This document shows, piece by piece, positions 43,606-50,680 of a DNA stretch of 50,680 nt. Source of the DNA: 2-02-FULL-45-10 sp046590235 (lineage in GTDB: Bacteria > Patescibacteriota > Patescibacteriia > Magasanikbacterales > GWA2-37-8); contig JBKJTY010000011.1 of the NCBI GenBank assembly GCA_046590235.1, forward strand, positions 1 through 50,680, in the 5' to 3' direction. A program made the position numbers and the translations under genes. The notes beneath the pieces were generated by a model. It was given only the letters and a program-made list of their open reading frames with translations. It ran no database searches and was not told the DNA's origin. How positions within the stretch are numbered: position 1 is the stretch's first letter; each line of letters starts with the position of its first letter.

Positions 43606-45024
43606 ATGAAACCAAACCTATCTCCCTGGCTTCATCAATTAAAACGAACACGCGAACCTGTAGCTCTCACCGGGAATAAACACGCACAGGTCGCTATTAT
43701 TGGCGGTGGTATTGCTGGTGTGATGACCGCGTATTTTACTTTGAAATTTTCTTCTAAAAATATTGTTCTCATTGAAGGTGGTAAGGTTGCGCATGGAGCG
43801 ACCGGTCACAATGCGGGACAATTGGTCAGCTACTTTGAAAAATCCTTTGCTGAACTATCTCAGGAATTTGGTGTTGTTATGGCTGCTGAAGGTCAGGCTG
43901 CGGTTGAGTCTGCGTGGATTCTCCTAGAAGAGCTAATCCAAGAAGTTGGTTTGAACACGCCGCTTCTTCAATTTACAGGCTATGCAGGGTGCAAAGATTT
44001 GGAAGAAATCCTTATCCACTTAGAAGATAATTGGTGGCGAGATAAGGGTGGGTTAGCGCCAGAAAAACTCTTTATTGCTAGAGAGGCATCATATCTCAAA
44101 CAAATTGATCCTAAATATAAAAATCTTTACAGCGTTATTCCGCAAAAAGACATTTTGGCCTTGCTCGAAACAGACGATACCTGCTATTCGGCCACGCTCG
44201 CTTCGCACAAGGGGTGTATGAATAGCGCATTATTTTGTGAAGAACTAGTTGAATACCTGCTTCGTACCTACGCGTCTCGATTTACGGTATACGAACATAC
44301 ACCAATTAATCGTCTAGTACTTTTTAAGAACCACGCTAACCTTCACGCTGATAAGCATATTATATTCGCTGATAAAGTAGTGCTTTGCACAAATGGGTTT
44401 GAACGAATCAAAATTGAAAATACCGTTGGGGGAGATGTGGATAAAAAATTTCACCACCTTGTCCGAGGATCAGTCGGTTATATGGCAGGATTTTTAGCGC
44501 CACTCAATAAATCGCCTGTTGCGATTAGCTATCTTCCTGAACATCATGATGGTACAGCCGGCGCATACTCCGCCGATCCTTATTTTTACCTTACCCGTCG
44601 GCCGTATGAGATGGAAGCAAACGAGCGACACAACCTCATTTGCGTTGGTGGTCCAGAGGCGCTCATGGATGATACTAATAACTATAAAAAAGAACATTAC
44701 TACCCAGAGGAGGCGCAACAGGCGATTGATACCTTTTTACATAAAACCTATAAAGACGCTCCGAAAAAAGTTGATTATGTTTTCCGTTGGCATGGTTTAA
44801 TGGGTTATACGCCAAATGGCGTGCGATGTGTTGGTTTTGAGCCGTGTAACCAGGTGCTGCTCTATAACCTCGGCTGTAATGGTGTAGGCATACTCCCGTC
44901 AATTTATGGGGGAAAACGAATTGCTGAATTATTAAGTGGGCAAAAAATGCCACCTTCAATATTCGATCCGCAGGATAAACGCTGCGTTATACCGGTACGC
45001 CCAAAAGCAAAGATTACCACGTAA
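43606..45024 (+). CDS. FAD-dependent oxidoreductase (DAO family)
   Basis: A 472-residue flavoprotein of the D-amino acid oxidase/glycine oxidase superfamily. The dinucleotide-binding motif VAIIGGGIAGVMTAYF is at 29-44, followed by VLIEGGKVAHGATGHNAGQL (about 52-71), where GATGHNAG resembles the FAD ribose/phosphate loop of PuuB/gamma-glutamylputrescine-oxidase-type enzymes. The C-terminal GCNGVGILPSIYGGKRIAEL completes the FAD site. No signal peptide. The donor amine or amino acid is not shown by sequence. It follows the TSP3 protein by 13 bp, without a functional connection I can see. Confidence 0.88.
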   Translation: MKPNLSPWLHQLKRTREPVALTGNKHAQVAIIGGGIAGVMTAYFTLKFSSKNIVLIEGGKVAHGATGHNAGQLVSYFEKSFAELSQEFGVVMAAEGQAAVESAWILLEELIQEVGLNTPLLQFTGYAGCKDLEEILIHLEDNWWRDKGGLAPEKLFIAREASYLKQIDPKYKNLYSVIPQKDILALLETDDTCYSATLASHKGCMNSALFCEELVEYLLRTYASRFTVYEHTPINRLVLFKNHANLHADKHIIFADKVVLCTNGFERIKIENTVGGDVDKKFHHLVRGSVGYMAGFLAPLNKSPVAISYLPEHHDGTAGAYSADPYFYLTRRPYEMEANERHNLICVGGPEALMDDTNNYKKEHYYPEEAQQAIDTFLHKTYKDAPKKVDYVFRWHGLMGYTPNGVRCVGFEPCNQVLLYNLGCNGVGILPSIYGGKRIAELLSGQKMPPSIFDPQDKRCVIPVRPKAKITT

Positions 45025-45095
45025 AGAATAACCGTGAACGGTTGACAAAATTGTTCTAAGAGACTACGCTTCCGAGCGTATCTTTCATTTTCTTT

Positions 45096-46187
45096 ATGCT
45101 TATTGCCGGCCTTATTTTCATCCAAGCTACACTCGCGCTCACGCACTACTTTATTTATAAAACAGCGGTCTTTTTCTTTGGCTTAAGTACTCCATTATGG
45201 AGTAAGATTTTATTTGCGATTCTATCTGTTAGCTTTGTTGCTGTCACGTTCTTAACCTATCGTTGGCACGGTCCGCTTGCGCGTGCTGCTTATACAGCCG
45301 GAGCAGTTTGGTTAGGGACTGTTTATTGGTTATTTATTGCAAGTATTTTCGCTTGGGCTGTCTATGGTGTTGCAAAACTAGCCTCACCTGGAAGCAATGT
45401 AGTCACAATTGGCGCAGCTTTATTAATTGTGGCTGTGCTAACTAGTGTGTACGGTGTCTGGAATTCATACCAAACAAAGATACAGCATGTAACTGTCCGC
45501 CTCAACAATTTACCATCACAATGGAAGGGCAAGCGTGCGGTGCTTATTGCTGATACACATTATGGAAGTGTGCGAAATGTTAGATTTGCAAATAAAGTTG
45601 CTAGTACAGTTTCATCACTACAACCCGACATAGTTTTTATTGCAGGTGATTTTTATGACGGTCCGCCAGTAGATGCTGCAGCTATTGCCGCTCCGTTTGG
45701 AAAGATTACTTCAAGGCACGGTGTTTATTTTGCAGCTGGTAATCACGAGGAGTATGGTGCGTTAACTCCATTTATGGATGCGCTCACCGGAGTGGGGGTT
45801 CATGTGCTTGATAATAAGCTTATGGTCGTTGATGGTCTCCAGGTGGCTGGTGTAAATTATTTAAGCACAAACAGAGCTGAAACTAAGCGAACGGTACTTC
45901 AAAGTTTAGCAATCAATCCTGCAATTGCAAGTATTTTAATTAAACATGTTCCCGCAAATATTGAAGTTACTGAGGAGGCGGGGATTGGCCTTCAGGTTTC
46001 AGGGCATACCCACTTAGGCCAAGTTTTCCCGATCAGCTTAATTACCAAAGTGATGTATGGTAAATATGTGTACGGTTTGAGCCGTTTTGATAAAACGCAA
46101 GTTCTTACAACGAGCGGTGTGGGTACCTGGGGTCCGCCGCAGCGTGTCGGTACTACTTCGGAGATTGTGGTTATCACATTTGAGTAA
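45096..46187 (+). CDS. Membrane-bound metallophosphoesterase (YkuE-like)
   Basis: A 363-residue protein with four N-terminal helices (about 1-22, 28-50, 60-88, 98-118) and a C-terminal calcineurin-like phosphoesterase domain. The metal-site motifs occur in order: IADTHYG (about 151-157), AGDFYDGPP (about 184-192), AGNHEEYG (about 209-216), KHVPANIE and SGHTHLGQVFP (about 299-309). The DTHYG variant replaces the more common DxHxG. Family members hydrolyse phosphoesters; YkuE of Bacillus is a cell-wall phosphodiesterase-like protein. A bidirectional-type terminator follows. Confidence 0.88.
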   Translation: MLIAGLIFIQATLALTHYFIYKTAVFFFGLSTPLWSKILFAILSVSFVAVTFLTYRWHGPLARAAYTAGAVWLGTVYWLFIASIFAWAVYGVAKLASPGSNVVTIGAALLIVAVLTSVYGVWNSYQTKIQHVTVRLNNLPSQWKGKRAVLIADTHYGSVRNVRFANKVASTVSSLQPDIVFIAGDFYDGPPVDAAAIAAPFGKITSRHGVYFAAGNHEEYGALTPFMDALTGVGVHVLDNKLMVVDGLQVAGVNYLSTNRAETKRTVLQSLAINPAIASILIKHVPANIEVTEEAGIGLQVSGHTHLGQVFPISLITKVMYGKYVYGLSRFDKTQVLTTSGVGTWGPPQRVGTTSEIVVITFE

Positions 46188-46197
46188 GTAAATCTTT

Positions 46198-46231
46198 AAA
46201 AAGAACCTAGCTGATAATAGCTAGGTTCTTT
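46198..46231. terminator. Terminator between the phosphoesterase gene and tRNA-Thr
   Basis: AAAGAACCTAGCT and AGCTAGGTTCTTT form a 13-bp stem; it can work for both strands. Confidence 0.9.
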
Positions 46232-46237
46232 ATTTTG

Positions 46238-46310
46238 AGCCAAGAATGAGGATTGAACTCACGACCTGCACGTTACGAATGTGCTGCTCTACCAACTGAG
46301 CTACCTTGGC
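46238..46310 (-). tRNA. tRNA-Thr (anticodon CGU)
   Basis: On the minus strand: acceptor GCCAAGG/TCTTGGC, D-arm GCTC/GAGC, anticodon stem GCACA/CGTGC with loop TTCGTAA, T-arm GTGAG-TTCAATC-CTCAT, discriminator T. CCA is not encoded. Confidence 0.94.
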
Positions 46311-46418
46311 TTAGGTGGCCAGTATAATACTGAAAAAAGTTTTCAATGTCAATGTAATTTTCTTAAAAAAGTATAGCCAAAGCTTACTTTTGTGTCCACA
46401 TGTTTTTCTTTGTTGGAT

Positions 46419-46428
46419 ATGCTATAAT
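46419..46428 (+). promoter_or_regulatory. Extended -10 promoter of ftsEX
   Basis: ATGC directly before TATAAT (46423-46428); no good -35 is seen 17 bp upstream. Leader about 20 bases without SD. Confidence 0.65.
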
Positions 46429-46454
46429 GAAACTACTCTATCTGTCCTTATATT

Positions 46455-47135
46455 ATGATTACATTGCACGGAGTTTCCAAATTTTACCAAAATACTGCTC
46501 CTGTTCTAAAAGATGTTACTGTTGCTATTGGTTCCGGTGAATTTGTCTCTATTGTTGGTCAAAGTGGCGCGGGTAAAACCACGCTCGTCAAACTGCTTAT
46601 TGCAGAAGAGCGTCCAACAAAAGGTAAAATTGAAGTCGGCGGTTGGGATATTACCAATATCAAATCAAACATTGTCCCATATCTACGTCGCCAAATCGGT
46701 GTTATCTTCCAAGATTTCCGTCTTTTGCCAAAAAAGACTGTTTTTGAAAACGTGGCATTTGCTCTTGAGGTGGCAGGGGAAGCCTCTCACCGAATTAACC
46801 AGATCGTACCACAAGTTTTAACCATTGTTGGTTTGGGGAATAAAGGTGAACGTTACCCAGGTCAGCTCTCAGGCGGTGAACAGCAGCGCGTCGCGATTGC
46901 CCGCTCATTGGTGCACGGTCCTAAAGTACTTATTGCCGATGAACCAACCGGCAATCTCGACACCATTAACACTGATGAGATTATTGAAATTCTAAAAAAG
47001 ATTAATGAATTTGGTACAACCATTTTATTGGTTACCCATAACCGTGAAGTGGTTAACCACTTACGTCGTCGCGTTATCACACTTGCAAATGGCCAGATTG
47101 TCAGCGACGAAGCGGCAGGTAAATATGTCTTATAA
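46455..47135 (+). CDS. ftsE: Cell division ATP-binding protein FtsE
   Basis: The cytoplasmic ATPase of the FtsEX complex, which controls peptidoglycan hydrolysis at division. The 226 residues fit. Walker A GQSGAGKTT is at 35-43, the Q-loop VIFQDFRLLP near 84-93 is the FtsE form, the signature LSGGEQQRVAIARSL near 137-151 and Walker B IADEPTGNLDT near 160-170, with H-loop VTHNRE near 194-199. ftsX follows after 3 bp, confirming the assignment. Confidence 0.95.
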   Translation: MITLHGVSKFYQNTAPVLKDVTVAIGSGEFVSIVGQSGAGKTTLVKLLIAEERPTKGKIEVGGWDITNIKSNIVPYLRRQIGVIFQDFRLLPKKTVFENVAFALEVAGEASHRINQIVPQVLTIVGLGNKGERYPGQLSGGEQQRVAIARSLVHGPKVLIADEPTGNLDTINTDEIIEILKKINEFGTTILLVTHNREVVNHLRRRVITLANGQIVSDEAAGKYVL

Positions 47136-47138
47136 CCT

Positions 47139-48050
47139 ATGACCTCATTTATACGTATTCTTAAATTCGCGTGGCAAGATATTGGGCGTAATTTTGGCTT
47201 GTCCGCCATGACAGTATTTATTTTGGTACTCATGCTTTTGTCGGTTAACACGCTTCTTGCTATGGATGTGACCGCTAAAGAAGCAATTCGCCTTGTTAAA
47301 GAGCAAGTCAATGTGAGTTTTTACATGACAGAAAAAGTTGCTGAGAAAAGTGTAAAAGATTTCCAGAACTATTTAGCGTCTTACTCAGAAGTTGAAACGG
47401 TAAAAGTACTGACTCGTGAAGAAGTTTTAGCATCATTCCAAAACCGCCACAAATTTAGTGCTGAAGTACTTCAGGCCCTGAGTGAGCTTGGTGGTAATCC
47501 GTTCGGTCCGACAGTGGTTATTAAAACCAAGGAACCAGGGGATTATAAAAAGATTATTGCTGCCATTGATGACAATCCAACCTATGAATCGATAATCGAA
47601 AGTAAGAGTTTTGATGGTCATGAAGAAGCTCTCGATCGTATCCAGGTTATTACTACTCGCATCGAACAAATCGGTCTCGGACTATCATTGTTATTTGCAA
47701 TTATCTCGTTTTTGATCATCTTTAACACCATTCGAGTAGCTATCCAGACCCACCGCGTTGAAATCAGTATTAAGCGTTTAGTGGGTGCTAATAACTGGTT
47801 TATCCGGGGTCCGTACTTGGTAGAGTCAGTGATCTTCTCCCTTTCCAGCATGATAATTACGCTAATTATCTTGTATTTTGGCATCCGCTACCTCGACCGC
47901 TATATTAGCGTGGTTTTCCCAAATGGCTTTTCCTTGACAAATTACTACGAATCCAATATGCTGTACGTGCTTCTACTTCAGACTGTGGCCGTATTGCTCC
48001 TCACTATTACTTCCAGTAGTTTGGCGATGCGCCGACAGCTTAAGGTCTAA
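47139..48050 (+). CDS. ftsX: Cell division protein FtsX
   Basis: The membrane partner of FtsE. The 303-residue protein has the typical four helices: about 22-45 (SAMTVFILVLMLLSVNTLLA), 175-200 (GLGLSLLFAIISFLIIFNTI), 226-250 and 275-297, with an extracytoplasmic loop of about 125 residues after the first helix (VKEQVNVSFYMTEKVAEKSV). EISIKRLVGANNWFIRGPYL is the family signature. The loop is expected to contact a cell-wall hydrolase, none of which is encoded here. tRNA-Gln lies 11 bp downstream and may be read by the same transcript. Confidence 0.94.
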   Translation: MTSFIRILKFAWQDIGRNFGLSAMTVFILVLMLLSVNTLLAMDVTAKEAIRLVKEQVNVSFYMTEKVAEKSVKDFQNYLASYSEVETVKVLTREEVLASFQNRHKFSAEVLQALSELGGNPFGPTVVIKTKEPGDYKKIIAAIDDNPTYESIIESKSFDGHEEALDRIQVITTRIEQIGLGLSLLFAIISFLIIFNTIRVAIQTHRVEISIKRLVGANNWFIRGPYLVESVIFSLSSMIITLIILYFGIRYLDRYISVVFPNGFSLTNYYESNMLYVLLLQTVAVLLLTITSSSLAMRRQLKV

Positions 48051-48061
48051 GCGAAAGATAT

Positions 48062-48135
48062 TCGGGGATCGTCTAACGGCAGGACATCGCCCTTTGAAGG
48101 CGAGTATCCTGGTTCGAATCCAGGTCCCCGAACCA
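48062..48135 (+). tRNA. tRNA-Gln (anticodon UUG) with encoded CCA
   Basis: Acceptor TCGGGGA/TCCCCGA, D-arm GTCT/GGAC, anticodon stem TCGCC/GGCGA with loop CTTTGAA, T-arm CCTGG-TTCGAAT-CCAGG, discriminator A, then CCA in the DNA (48133-48135). It is the only tRNA here that encodes CCA. Confidence 0.95.
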
Positions 48136-48138
48136 GGG

Positions 48139-48168
48139 AAAACACCACCATATCAATGGTGGTGTTTT
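48139..48168 (+). terminator. Terminator after tRNA-Gln
   Basis: AAAACACCACCA and TGGTGGTGTTTT form a 12-bp stem. Confidence 0.9.
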
Positions 48169-48283
48169 AATTTAAAATCTAGTTTTTCAAAGGCCATTTC
48201 CTTAGTAATTTTAATAATCCCATTCGTCAGATAACGTATCAGGGTAGCTTGTCACCCGCATTTAATTCACTAAAAAAGTGCAT

Positions 48284-48775
48284 ATGAATATACGTAAAAT
48301 AATTGCCACCGCGTCTACTCTGCCGCTTGTCTTTCTTGGAAGCGCAGCATCAGCCGGCTCATGGTCAGGTAATAACTTGATTCTAGGTGACGACTACTAC
48401 AAGCCGTATGGCTCCCACTATAGAAATAACAATAATAATCGTTACTATAATAACCTCAACAACAATCATCGCTACAATCGTAACTTTAACAAAAACAGTT
48501 CAGTAATTATTGACAATGGTAATGTAAATGTAAGTAGAAGTAGTAGTTTTGGCGGAACAGTTTCAACATATGATCCGCAAAGTAGCGTCTTCTGGGTTAA
48601 CGATGGTAATGGTGGATTGATACGAGTTATTACTGACGATACTACAAGGTACGACGGCCTTAACAATAATTTCTATGACCATAACTCATTTTACGCTGAT
48701 GGTTTAATTGGTAGGCACGTAAACTTTGATGGCTGGCGTCAACACGACGGTTACCGAGCGGTATCAATCTGGTAA
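48284..48775 (+). CDS. Secreted Asn-rich protein with DUF5666-like C-terminal domain
   Basis: A 163-residue exported protein from ATG 48284 (a GTG at 48278 is in frame; the ATG matches the paralogue downstream). Signal peptide MNIRKIIATASTLPLVFLGS cleaved after ASA. Residues about 35-75 are a low-complexity Asn/Tyr/Arg stretch (YRNNNNNRYYNNLNNNHRYN). The rest, FGGTVSTYDPQSSVFWVNDG and IGRHVNFDGWRQHDGYRAVS, looks like a small beta-barrel of the DUF5666 type. The gene at 48935 encodes a related protein without the Asn-rich part. Function unknown; surface location likely. Confidence 0.75.
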   Translation: MNIRKIIATASTLPLVFLGSAASAGSWSGNNLILGDDYYKPYGSHYRNNNNNRYYNNLNNNHRYNRNFNKNSSVIIDNGNVNVSRSSSFGGTVSTYDPQSSVFWVNDGNGGLIRVITDDTTRYDGLNNNFYDHNSFYADGLIGRHVNFDGWRQHDGYRAVSIW

Positions 48776-48788
48776 TCGTGAGCAAATT

Positions 48789-48817
48789 AAAAGCCTTTCT
48801 CTACAAAGGGCTTTTTT
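48789..48817 (+). terminator. Terminator after the Asn-rich secreted protein gene
   Basis: AAAAGCCTTT and AAAGGGCTTTTTT form a stem with one mismatch around CTCTAC. Confidence 0.82.
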
Positions 48818-48934
48818 GTTAGATCTGTCCTGCATTTTCAAAAACTGTTTCTTTCGTAATGATATTCTTTTGGTTCGTCATACAATTGTGTGGATTTGTC
48901 GCCACATATTAATTCATTTTAATATACAATGCGT

Positions 48935-49399
48935 ATGAATATTAAAAAAACAATCGCGGCAGCAGCGATACCACTCCTCACATTTTTGAGTAGCGGCGTT
49001 GCATCAGCTTCCAGTATGTTTCCAGGTGGAGTGCTAAACAATACTACTGATAGAACATCTGTATTGAGCGGGCCATTTGGGAATAGTTACGTAAGCACGG
49101 ATCGTCATAGTAGCATCCTTGATTCAGATTATGGATCATGTGGTAACGACTTTTCATCCGGAAACTTTAACTGCGATGGCTTCATTTCAGCAGTAGACGA
49201 TGATGCCTTCTGGTTAGATACCGGACACGGTCGAAACGTTCGCGTTTTCTCCGATGGATACCGAGGCAGTGATTATGCCGTTGGTAACCGGTTTAATGTA
49301 GTTGGTTGGCCATTCGAACAGGGTGTACAAGCCACTTCAATTAGCCCGATCGATGCTAGTGGTAACTCTGGCATCGTAAACACAGGTATTCTCCACTAA
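48935..49399 (+). CDS. Secreted protein with DUF5666-like domain, paralogue of 48284-48775
   Basis: A 154-residue protein from ATG 48935. The signal peptide MNIKKTIAAAAIPLLTFLSS is close to that of the upstream gene and ends ASA. The mature part has two Cys (SDYGSCGNDF and SGNFNCDGFI) that may form a disulphide, then FISAVDDDAFWLDTGHGRNV and NRFNVVGWPFEQGVQATSIS, which line up with the FWVNDGNGG and HVNFDGW blocks of the paralogue. A TATACA box ends about 6 bases before this ATG, so the message is probably leaderless. Surface protein of unknown function. Confidence 0.75.
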   Translation: MNIKKTIAAAAIPLLTFLSSGVASASSMFPGGVLNNTTDRTSVLSGPFGNSYVSTDRHSSILDSDYGSCGNDFSSGNFNCDGFISAVDDDAFWLDTGHGRNVRVFSDGYRGSDYAVGNRFNVVGWPFEQGVQATSISPIDASGNSGIVNTGILH

Positions 49400-49410
49400 T
49401 ACCCGTGTGT

Positions 49411-49440
49411 AAAAAGCCCCAGTTAAAAGGGGCTTTTTTT
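49411..49440 (+). terminator. Terminator after the second secreted protein gene
   Basis: AAAAAGCCCC and GGGGCTTTTTTT form the stem around AGTTAAAA. Confidence 0.92.
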
Positions 49441-49454
49441 GTTTTAATCGGCAG

Positions 49455-49483
49455 TGGAAATTTTTATCACTCTATAGTATACT
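49455..49483 (+). promoter_or_regulatory. Promoter of the FkbM methyltransferase gene, leaderless
   Basis: TATACT at 49478-49483 with TGGAAA 17 bp upstream. The ATG at 49491 is eight bases after the -10, so transcription should begin at or next to the start codon. Confidence 0.65.
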
Positions 49484-49490
49484 GTTAAAC

Positions 49491-50186
49491 ATGAAGACTA
49501 CTACCTATACAATTAATAACCAGAATATAAGCGTTAAGCTCCGTGACGAAGCAGACCAAAGCGTTGCGGCAGAAATTTTTAAGTTACGCGAATATCGTCT
49601 TGCCGAAGAAATCATTGCAAGTACTACGTTGCCGATCGTTGATGTCGGTGCTCATAGTGGTATGTTTACCCTCTATGCCAGAGCGTTAAATAAAGCCGCT
49701 CGCATTATTGCCATTGAGCCAGAACCAGAAAACCTAAAGCTCTTTGAAGAACACCTTAAAGACAACAGTGTAGTTAATGTTAAAGTTATCGCCGGTGCTT
49801 TGGCTGGAACAATAGGTAAACGTCAGTTGGAAGTTTCTCCTGATAGTCATAACCATAAACTCACTTTTGCGCTCGATGATGAAAACACCTTGACTGTGCA
49901 GGCGTATGATTGGGAACATCTTCTCAAACTTTGTCCGGATGGAATTGGTCTTATGAAGATGGATATTGAGGGTGGGGAATATGAAGTATTTTTGGCAGCA
50001 AAGACAGACGAGCTTGCACAGATACAAGCGTTAGTCATGGAATATCACGACCTACCCGATGAAAAGCACGGTATTATTGAACAAATTTTACGCGAGAATG
50101 GATTTGGTGTGCAAACATTTCCATCAAAATTTGATAAAACCATGGGATTTTTATGGGCAACCAACAAAAAAAACAAGCGTGGGTAG
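49491..50186 (+). CDS. FkbM-family methyltransferase
   Basis: A 231-residue SAM-dependent methyltransferase. The SAM-binding motif IVDVGAHSGMFTLYA is near 49-63, IIAIEPEPENLKLFEEHL near 73-90, and the FkbM-typical LMKMDIEGGEYEVFLA near 155-170. Family members often O-methylate sugars of surface glycans or antibiotics. The last 34 bp overlap the start of the next gene, which resembles a glycosyltransferase, so a glycan-methylation role is reasonable but unproven. Confidence 0.9.
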   Translation: MKTTTYTINNQNISVKLRDEADQSVAAEIFKLREYRLAEEIIASTTLPIVDVGAHSGMFTLYARALNKAARIIAIEPEPENLKLFEEHLKDNSVVNVKVIAGALAGTIGKRQLEVSPDSHNHKLTFALDDENTLTVQAYDWEHLLKLCPDGIGLMKMDIEGGEYEVFLAAKTDELAQIQALVMEYHDLPDEKHGIIEQILRENGFGVQTFPSKFDKTMGFLWATNKKNKRG

Positions 50187-50680
50187 TTGCTATTGATATG
50201 GGTTACGGTCATCAACGAGCCGCTTTCCCGCTTCGTCACTTGTCACCTGATGGCACCGTATTCATTGCCAATAAATATCAGGGGATACCTAAGAAAGATT
50301 ATAACTTCTGGCACTACGGACAAGTTTTTTATGAATTTGTCTCTCGAATGACTTCAATACCGCTCATCGGATCGGTCATTTTTGGTATTATGGATAGCTT
50401 TCAAGCTATCAAAGAATTTGATCCAAAAAAGAAATTTTTACGCCCAACAGCACAGCTCATCCAAAATTACTCCGCAATCAAAGGTGGTGTCGGCAAGCAT
50501 TTGATCGACCAGCTTAACAAAAAAGACATTCCACTCATCACTACTTTTTTTACCATCGCCTACATGGCCGAGGAGCATGGCTTTAAAAATGATATTTACC
50601 TGGTAATATGTGATACTGACATTAGTCGCTCCTGGGCGCCTTATCACCCGGAAAAATCACGTATACAGTACTGTGCCTCC
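50153..50680 (+). CDS. Partial gene, possible GT-B glycosyltransferase-like protein (cut by window end)
   Basis: An open frame from ATG 50153 runs for 176 codons to the end of the window without a stop. The N-terminus VVAIDMGYGHQRAAFPLRHL (about 11-30) has the GxGH..AA pattern of MGDG-synthase/GT28-type proteins, where the loop follows the first strand. Further on GGVGKHLIDQLNKKDIPLIT and the ICDTDISRSWAP block recall the D.D/ P sites of such enzymes. It overlaps the FkbM gene by 34 bp, indicating coupled expression. A glycolipid or glycan transferase is my best guess; the C-terminal half is needed to decide. Confidence 0.6.
   Translation, partial: MGNQQKKQAWVVAIDMGYGHQRAAFPLRHLSPDGTVFIANKYQGIPKKDYNFWHYGQVFYEFVSRMTSIPLIGSVIFGIMDSFQAIKEFDPKKKFLRPTAQLIQNYSAIKGGVGKHLIDQLNKKDIPLITTFFTIAYMAEEHGFKNDIYLVICDTDISRSWAPYHPEKSRIQYCAS

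Noticed and set aside
1..50680. CRISPR array, rRNA genes, integrase or phage structural module
   Set aside because: None found: no evenly spaced direct repeats, no conserved rRNA segments, and no integrase, portal, capsid or terminase motifs.

Overview
The window looks like a chromosome segment of a Candidate Phyla Radiation (Patescibacteria, probably Parcubacteria-like) bacterium. This is inferred from gene content and style: a moderately AT-rich, tightly packed genome; short leaders mostly without Shine-Dalgarno (SD) sites; arrays of GT2 glycosyltransferases; a bifunctional phosphoglucose/phosphomannose isomerase; a translin-family protein; very short MurE and MurG ligation/transfer enzymes; TSP3-repeat and PG-binding surface proteins; and many dispersed palindromic repeats that translate to the familiar VIPAKAGIQ peptide. 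No rRNA, CRISPR array or prophage module is visible.

Layout. 1-8.3 kb: sugar and envelope biosynthesis (PGI/PMI, a zincin-like protein, four GT2 glycosyltransferases, a long-form RmlA-like nucleotidyltransferase, a TM-helix channel-like protein), with palindromic repeats between genes. One of these repeats has been opened up into a 376-bp element whose only gene is a small GIY-YIG nuclease. 8.3-9.7 kb: two GC-rich genes on the minus strand. 9.8-17.2 kb: pilT, CCA-adding enzyme, then a MacA/MacB-type efflux operon (adaptor, ATPase, two permeases) behind a consensus promoter. 17.3-19.7 kb: three more GC-rich minus-strand genes, two of them paralogous HD-domain proteins. 19.7-24.1 kb: dnaG, rpoD, murG. 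24.2-32.7 kb: a lipoprotein, two tiny membrane proteins, a GT2 and a CDP-3,6-dideoxyhexose pathway (rfbF, 4-reductase-like SDR, 3,5-epimerase-like cupin, rfbG, rfbH) that is split by a NUDIX-like GC-rich gene; then a second lipoprotein paralogue, a decayed tRNA-Lys copy, a GC-rich small membrane protein and the intact tRNA-Lys. 33-50.7 kb: SHOCT protein, translin, a 1024-residue secreted propeller/Calx-beta/PG-binding protein, murE-like ligase, PH-domain protein, FtsB-like protein, parvulin isomerase, tRNAs, DM13 and DUF1003 proteins, TSP3 protein, FAD oxidoreductase, metallophosphoesterase, ftsEX, two related secreted proteins, an FkbM methyltransferase and a truncated last gene.

Two things stand out as possibly undescribed. 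(1) The GIY-YIG element: 33-bp perfect terminal inverted repeats, an ORF that fills the interior, and a near-perfect 19-bp direct repeat on either side that duplicates the former junction of two glycosyltransferase genes. The solo palindromic repeats of the window share its TGTCAT...ATGACA termini, so they may be its non-autonomous relatives. (2) Eight GC-rich, stand-alone expression units scattered among AT-rich genes, each with a spaced -35/-10 promoter, a strong SD or G-tract, and a long GC-rich hairpin after the stop codon; the six minus-strand units also have an intrinsic terminator beyond that hairpin. Their products are small membrane proteins, a coiled-coil lipoprotein, HD-domain proteins and a NUDIX-like protein.

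How the genes work together: most of the window builds the cell surface (nucleotide-sugars, glycosyl transfer, peptidoglycan precursors MurE/MurG, division proteins FtsB and FtsEX, export and surface proteins), with core information genes (dnaG, rpoD, cca, tRNAs) and a twitching ATPase between them.
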